NCBI GenBank assembly: GCA_937983085.1
Contig: CALJKZ010000384.1
Span: forward strand, 1-6,825
Length of the DNA: 6,825 nucleotides
From: an uncultured Gemmatimonadales bacterium
Lineage (GTDB): Bacteria; Gemmatimonadota; Gemmatimonadetes; Longimicrobiales; Gaopeijiaceae
Direction of reading: 5' to 3'
Under the pieces are notes generated by a model. It was given only the letters and a program-made list of their open reading frames with translations. It was not told where the DNA came from and searched no databases. Made by a program: the position numbers and the translations under genes. Positions 5,093 to 6,825 of the stretch are shown one piece after another. Each line of letters begins with the position of its first letter. Position 1 is the first letter of the stretch.

Positions 5093-5098
5093 TAGGGT
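5093..5098 (+). promoter_or_regulatory. -10-like element (TAGGGT) of the anchored-protein gene
   Basis: GGTAGGGT at 5091-5098 sits in the 31-base gap after the VOC gene, and its hexamer ends 6 bases before the ATG at 5105. It fits TANNNT and the spacing seen at the other starts, implying a leaderless transcript independent of the VOC gene. Confidence 0.33.
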
Positions 5099-5104
5099 GC
5101 CGCA

Positions 5105-5815
5105 ATGGGCGGAGGAAAACGCAAGGACGAGCAGGCGGCCCCGCGTCGCCGGCGCTGGGAGGCGAAGAAGAAGCCGACGGCCTCCAACCGGCCCTTCTTC
5201 CTCGCCATCGGCGCGGCCGTCGTCGTGGGCGCCGTGCTGCTCCTGCTCTTCGGCTCGGGGAAGGGCGACGACGGCGCGACGGGCGGAGCCCCCGCGGACG
5301 GCACGCCTTCCCTGCTGGGCTCGAAGGAGCCGCCCGCCGCGGGCGATGGGAGCTACGTCGTCTCGGTGTCGAGCCTGCCCGACTGGGCACGCGTGTCCGA
5401 GGACGCGGCCTCCCATGAGCGGTTCCACCGCATCCGACACCGCGACGGATCGGTCGAGCTCGACTACGAGTACGACGGCTCCCTGCGGGACGGCATCCTC
5501 ATGAGCTGCACCATCACCCGGTGCACCAGCCCCGAGGAGGCCGTCGCCGCCGTCGCCAGCGACTTCGCCGGCTACCGCATCGGCTTCGCGGGCAGCGACG
5601 TCGTCATCAACCGGGACGACGAGGCCGTGCGGGGGGGCGACGGATCGCGCTACGCCGTCCTCGTGGACGGCGAGGGACCCCTGGGCCATCTCTTCGCGTG
5701 CCACCGTGGCAACTCGGCCTTCAGCTTCATGTGCTCGGGCATCATCTTCGAGGACGCCGACCTGGCCGCGCTCCTCGAGCCCTACCTCGCGCGCTTCCAC
5801 GAGTGGGCGCCGTAG
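5105..5815 (+). CDS. Membrane-anchored protein with four-cysteine extracytoplasmic domain
   Basis: A 236-residue protein. A strongly basic cytoplasmic head (residues 1-29, many Lys/Arg) precedes one transmembrane segment at about 31-49 (FFLAIGAAVVVGAVLLLLF) that lacks a cleavage site, so it should stay anchored with its C-terminus outside the cytoplasm. A Gly/Pro/Asp-rich linker runs to about 82. The domain at 83-236 has alternating strands (YVVSVSSLPDWARV, SVELDYEYDG, ILMSCTITRC, SRYAVLVDG, SFMCSGIIF) and ends in a helix (DADLAALLEPYLARF). Cysteines 135, 140, 199 and 210 could form two disulfides. The layout faintly recalls PsbP/DcrB-like domains, but no family is claimed. The gene follows the VOC gene by 31 bases on the same strand and may have its own promoter. 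Confidence 0.72.
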   Translation: MGGGKRKDEQAAPRRRRWEAKKKPTASNRPFFLAIGAAVVVGAVLLLLFGSGKGDDGATGGAPADGTPSLLGSKEPPAAGDGSYVVSVSSLPDWARVSEDAASHERFHRIRHRDGSVELDYEYDGSLRDGILMSCTITRCTSPEEAVAAVASDFAGYRIGFAGSDVVINRDDEAVRGGDGSRYAVLVDGEGPLGHLFACHRGNSAFSFMCSGIIFEDADLAALLEPYLARFHEWAP

Positions 5816-5921
5816 GGGTCGGCCCCACGAGTTGATCGATGCGCCTTCCGTAGCACGGCCGCGGGATCGGCGATCGGGATGCCGCGTCGCGCGCGCATCG
5901 GCGCAACAGGATCCCAACGCA

Positions 5922-5947
5922 GCTTTGACGAATTGCTTTGTCAAAGC
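5922..5947. promoter_or_regulatory. Perfect 8-bp inverted repeat, candidate operator
   Basis: GCTTTGAC (5922-5929) and GTCAAAGC (5940-5947) are exact inverted copies around a 10-base spacer, with an inner CTTTG-T-CAAAG symmetry (5936-5946). The AT-rich site stands out in the GC-rich 229-base gap between the anchored-protein gene and the last gene, about 100 bases before the latter's ATG. A repressor-binding site or RNA hairpin could explain it. A T-tract for a terminator is absent. The rest of 5816-6044 holds a weak GGGG/CCCC hairpin just after the preceding stop and nothing else recognised. Confidence 0.4.
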
Positions 5948-6033
5948 CGTGCCCCCTCCTCGTCCCGGAGACGTACCAACACGCAGGACGCCGACGCGCC
6001 CGATCGTCCAACCTGCAACGGGGCGATCCCCGG

Positions 6034-6038
6034 GGAGG
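6034..6038 (+). promoter_or_regulatory. Strong ribosome binding site of the secreted-protein gene
   Basis: GGAGG lies 6 bases before the ATG at 6045, ideal spacing, and decides the start. It contrasts with the neighbouring genes, which lack a Shine-Dalgarno sequence, and implies a real 5' untranslated leader here. Confidence 0.75.
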
Positions 6039-6044
6039 AACGGC

Positions 6045-6825
6045 ATGAGCGGATTGCGCACGTGGATCGGACTGATGGCCCTCGCCGCCCTGCCCGCCGC
6101 CGGCGAGGACGGGGCCCCCCCGACGGGCGCGCCGGCGACGAAGGCGGCGCCCCGCACCCAGGCGCTCAACCAGGCCTTCCGCGGAACGATCGTCAAGCTG
6201 CGGGGGATGAAGGTCACCGTCTTCTACGACTTCGAGGACCCGGCGCAGCTCGACGACTTCGAGGAGGCCCGCCCGCCGCGGCTCCTCGACGGCGGCCGCA
6301 ACAACGCGCGCATCGAGGAGGGCCGCCTCGTCCTCGAGGGCTCCACGTCGATCCGCCACAAGCTGGAAGGCGTCGGCCGACTCCACGCCACCTTCACGCT
6401 GAACGTGGCGAAGAAGCACAACGTGGGCGCGGTGGTCACCGAGCCGATCCTCAGCGACTTCTACGTCGTCTACAACCTCTTCGACCAGCGCTTCAACCGC
6501 AACGGCGCCATGCACATCGGCGCGTGCGGCCTGCGGGAGGACGAGGGCGCCGAGGACCCGACGTCGGGGATGGTCAACTTCCGCGACATCTTCAGCGGCA
6601 ACCTGCAGCGCAAGGTCGAGGTGGGCCGCGACGTCGAGGTGGAGATCGCCAAGGACGGCTTCAAGGAGTTCTTCCGTGTCGGCCGCGTCAAGGGCAAGGG
6701 CTCGTCGAAGGGCAAGACGAAGGACATGAAGAGCTACAAGTTCGGCCTCTTCGTCCACGAGAGCCGGGCCGCCTTCGACGACCTCACGATCACCTTCGAG
6801 CTCACGAAGGAGTTCCTCGAGGACG
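6045..6825 (+). CDS. Secreted protein with LamG/DUF1080-like jelly-roll domain (3' partial)
   Basis: The first 260 residues of a protein that runs off the window. Residues 1-20 form a signal peptide (GLRTWIGLMALAALPAAG, likely cleaved after AAG), followed by an Ala/Pro-rich linker to about 45. From about 57 the sequence looks like a concanavalin-A-like sandwich: TVFYDFEDPAQLDDFE, then ARIEEGRLVLEGSTSIRHKL, HATFTLNVAKKHNVGAVV, FYVVYNLFDQRF, and the closing GLFVHESRAAFDDLTITFEL. The last block matches the VGLFV....A.FDD..I pattern ending LamG or DUF1080 (3-keto-disaccharide hydrolase-like) domains, common in secreted planctomycete proteins. A Lys/Gly/Ser-rich insert (KGKGSSKGKTKDMK) lies at about 216-229. 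Carbohydrate binding or hydrolysis is possible, but no catalytic residues can be pointed to. It has a strong Shine-Dalgarno sequence and an inverted repeat about 100 bases upstream. Confidence 0.75.
   Translation, partial: MSGLRTWIGLMALAALPAAGEDGAPPTGAPATKAAPRTQALNQAFRGTIVKLRGMKVTVFYDFEDPAQLDDFEEARPPRLLDGGRNNARIEEGRLVLEGSTSIRHKLEGVGRLHATFTLNVAKKHNVGAVVTEPILSDFYVVYNLFDQRFNRNGAMHIGACGLREDEGAEDPTSGMVNFRDIFSGNLQRKVEVGRDVEVEIAKDGFKEFFRVGRVKGKGSSKGKTKDMKSYKFGLFVHESRAAFDDLTITFELTKEFLED

Noticed and set aside
5815..5826. GGGG-TCGG-CCCC after the anchored-protein stop as a terminator
   Set aside because: The stem is only 4 bp, overlaps the stop codon and has no T-tract after it. This is expected by chance at this GC content.
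4745..6217. 490-codon open frame on the minus strand
   Set aside because: It lies opposite the VOC, anchored-protein and secreted-protein genes. Its translation is low-complexity Arg/Ala/Gly/Pro, typical of an antisense shadow in high-GC DNA.
5742..6758. 338-codon open frame on the minus strand
   Set aside because: It runs opposite the signal-peptide-bearing gene at 6045, which has a strong ribosome binding site. The antisense product is repetitive in Val, Ala, Glu, Asp and Leu and crosses the intergenic region.
1..6825. CRISPR array, rRNA, insertion sequence with terminal repeats, or riboswitch
   Set aside because: No regularly spaced repeats, rRNA-like conserved blocks, transposase motifs or recognisable riboswitch cores were seen on either strand.

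Overview
The window is high-GC bacterial DNA from an organism with a two-membrane envelope. The first gene is an outer-membrane beta-barrel, and there is a small lipoprotein and a secreted jelly-roll-like protein. This mix, together with a DUF6941 protein, fits Planctomycetota best. That assignment is inference; another high-GC Gram-negative lineage is possible.

Left flank (1-988): the 3' part of a porin-like beta-barrel gene (+), whose stop codon abuts the stop of a small convergent lipoprotein gene (-). A tRNA-Leu(CAA) gene follows at 989-1072.

Middle (1073 to about 3950, possibly to 4705): visibly lower GC (for example 27/60 at 1981-2040 against 47/60 at 4861-4920). On the minus strand lies a three-gene operon with overlapping ends: a DUF6941 protein, a HicB-type antitoxin and a HicA-type mRNA interferase toxin. 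On the plus strand are an unrecognised four-helix membrane protein, the C-terminal stub of a tyrosine recombinase whose catalytic Tyr is replaced by Ser, and a second unrecognised membrane protein. At 3897-3947 a degraded copy of the 3' half of the tRNA-Leu appears (42 of 51 positions identical, same strand, offset 2882). The simplest reading is an old integrative element that entered the tRNA-Leu gene, left an attL/attR-like pair and lost its integrase, while a HicAB cassette was kept. A third membrane protein (about 3957-4703) lies just beyond the repeat but shares the lower GC, so the right edge is uncertain.

Right flank (4733-6825): GC rises again. It holds a compact VOC/glyoxalase-fold protein, a membrane-anchored protein with a four-cysteine extracytoplasmic domain, a 229-base intergenic stretch containing a perfect 8-bp inverted repeat, and the 5' part of a secreted protein with a LamG/DUF1080-like domain that runs off the end.

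A recurrent -10-like hexamer of the form TAGNNT (TAGACT, TAGGGT, TAGAAT) sits 6-10 bases before four start codons and 17 bases before the tRNA. This suggests housekeeping promoters that produce leaderless or near-leaderless mRNAs.
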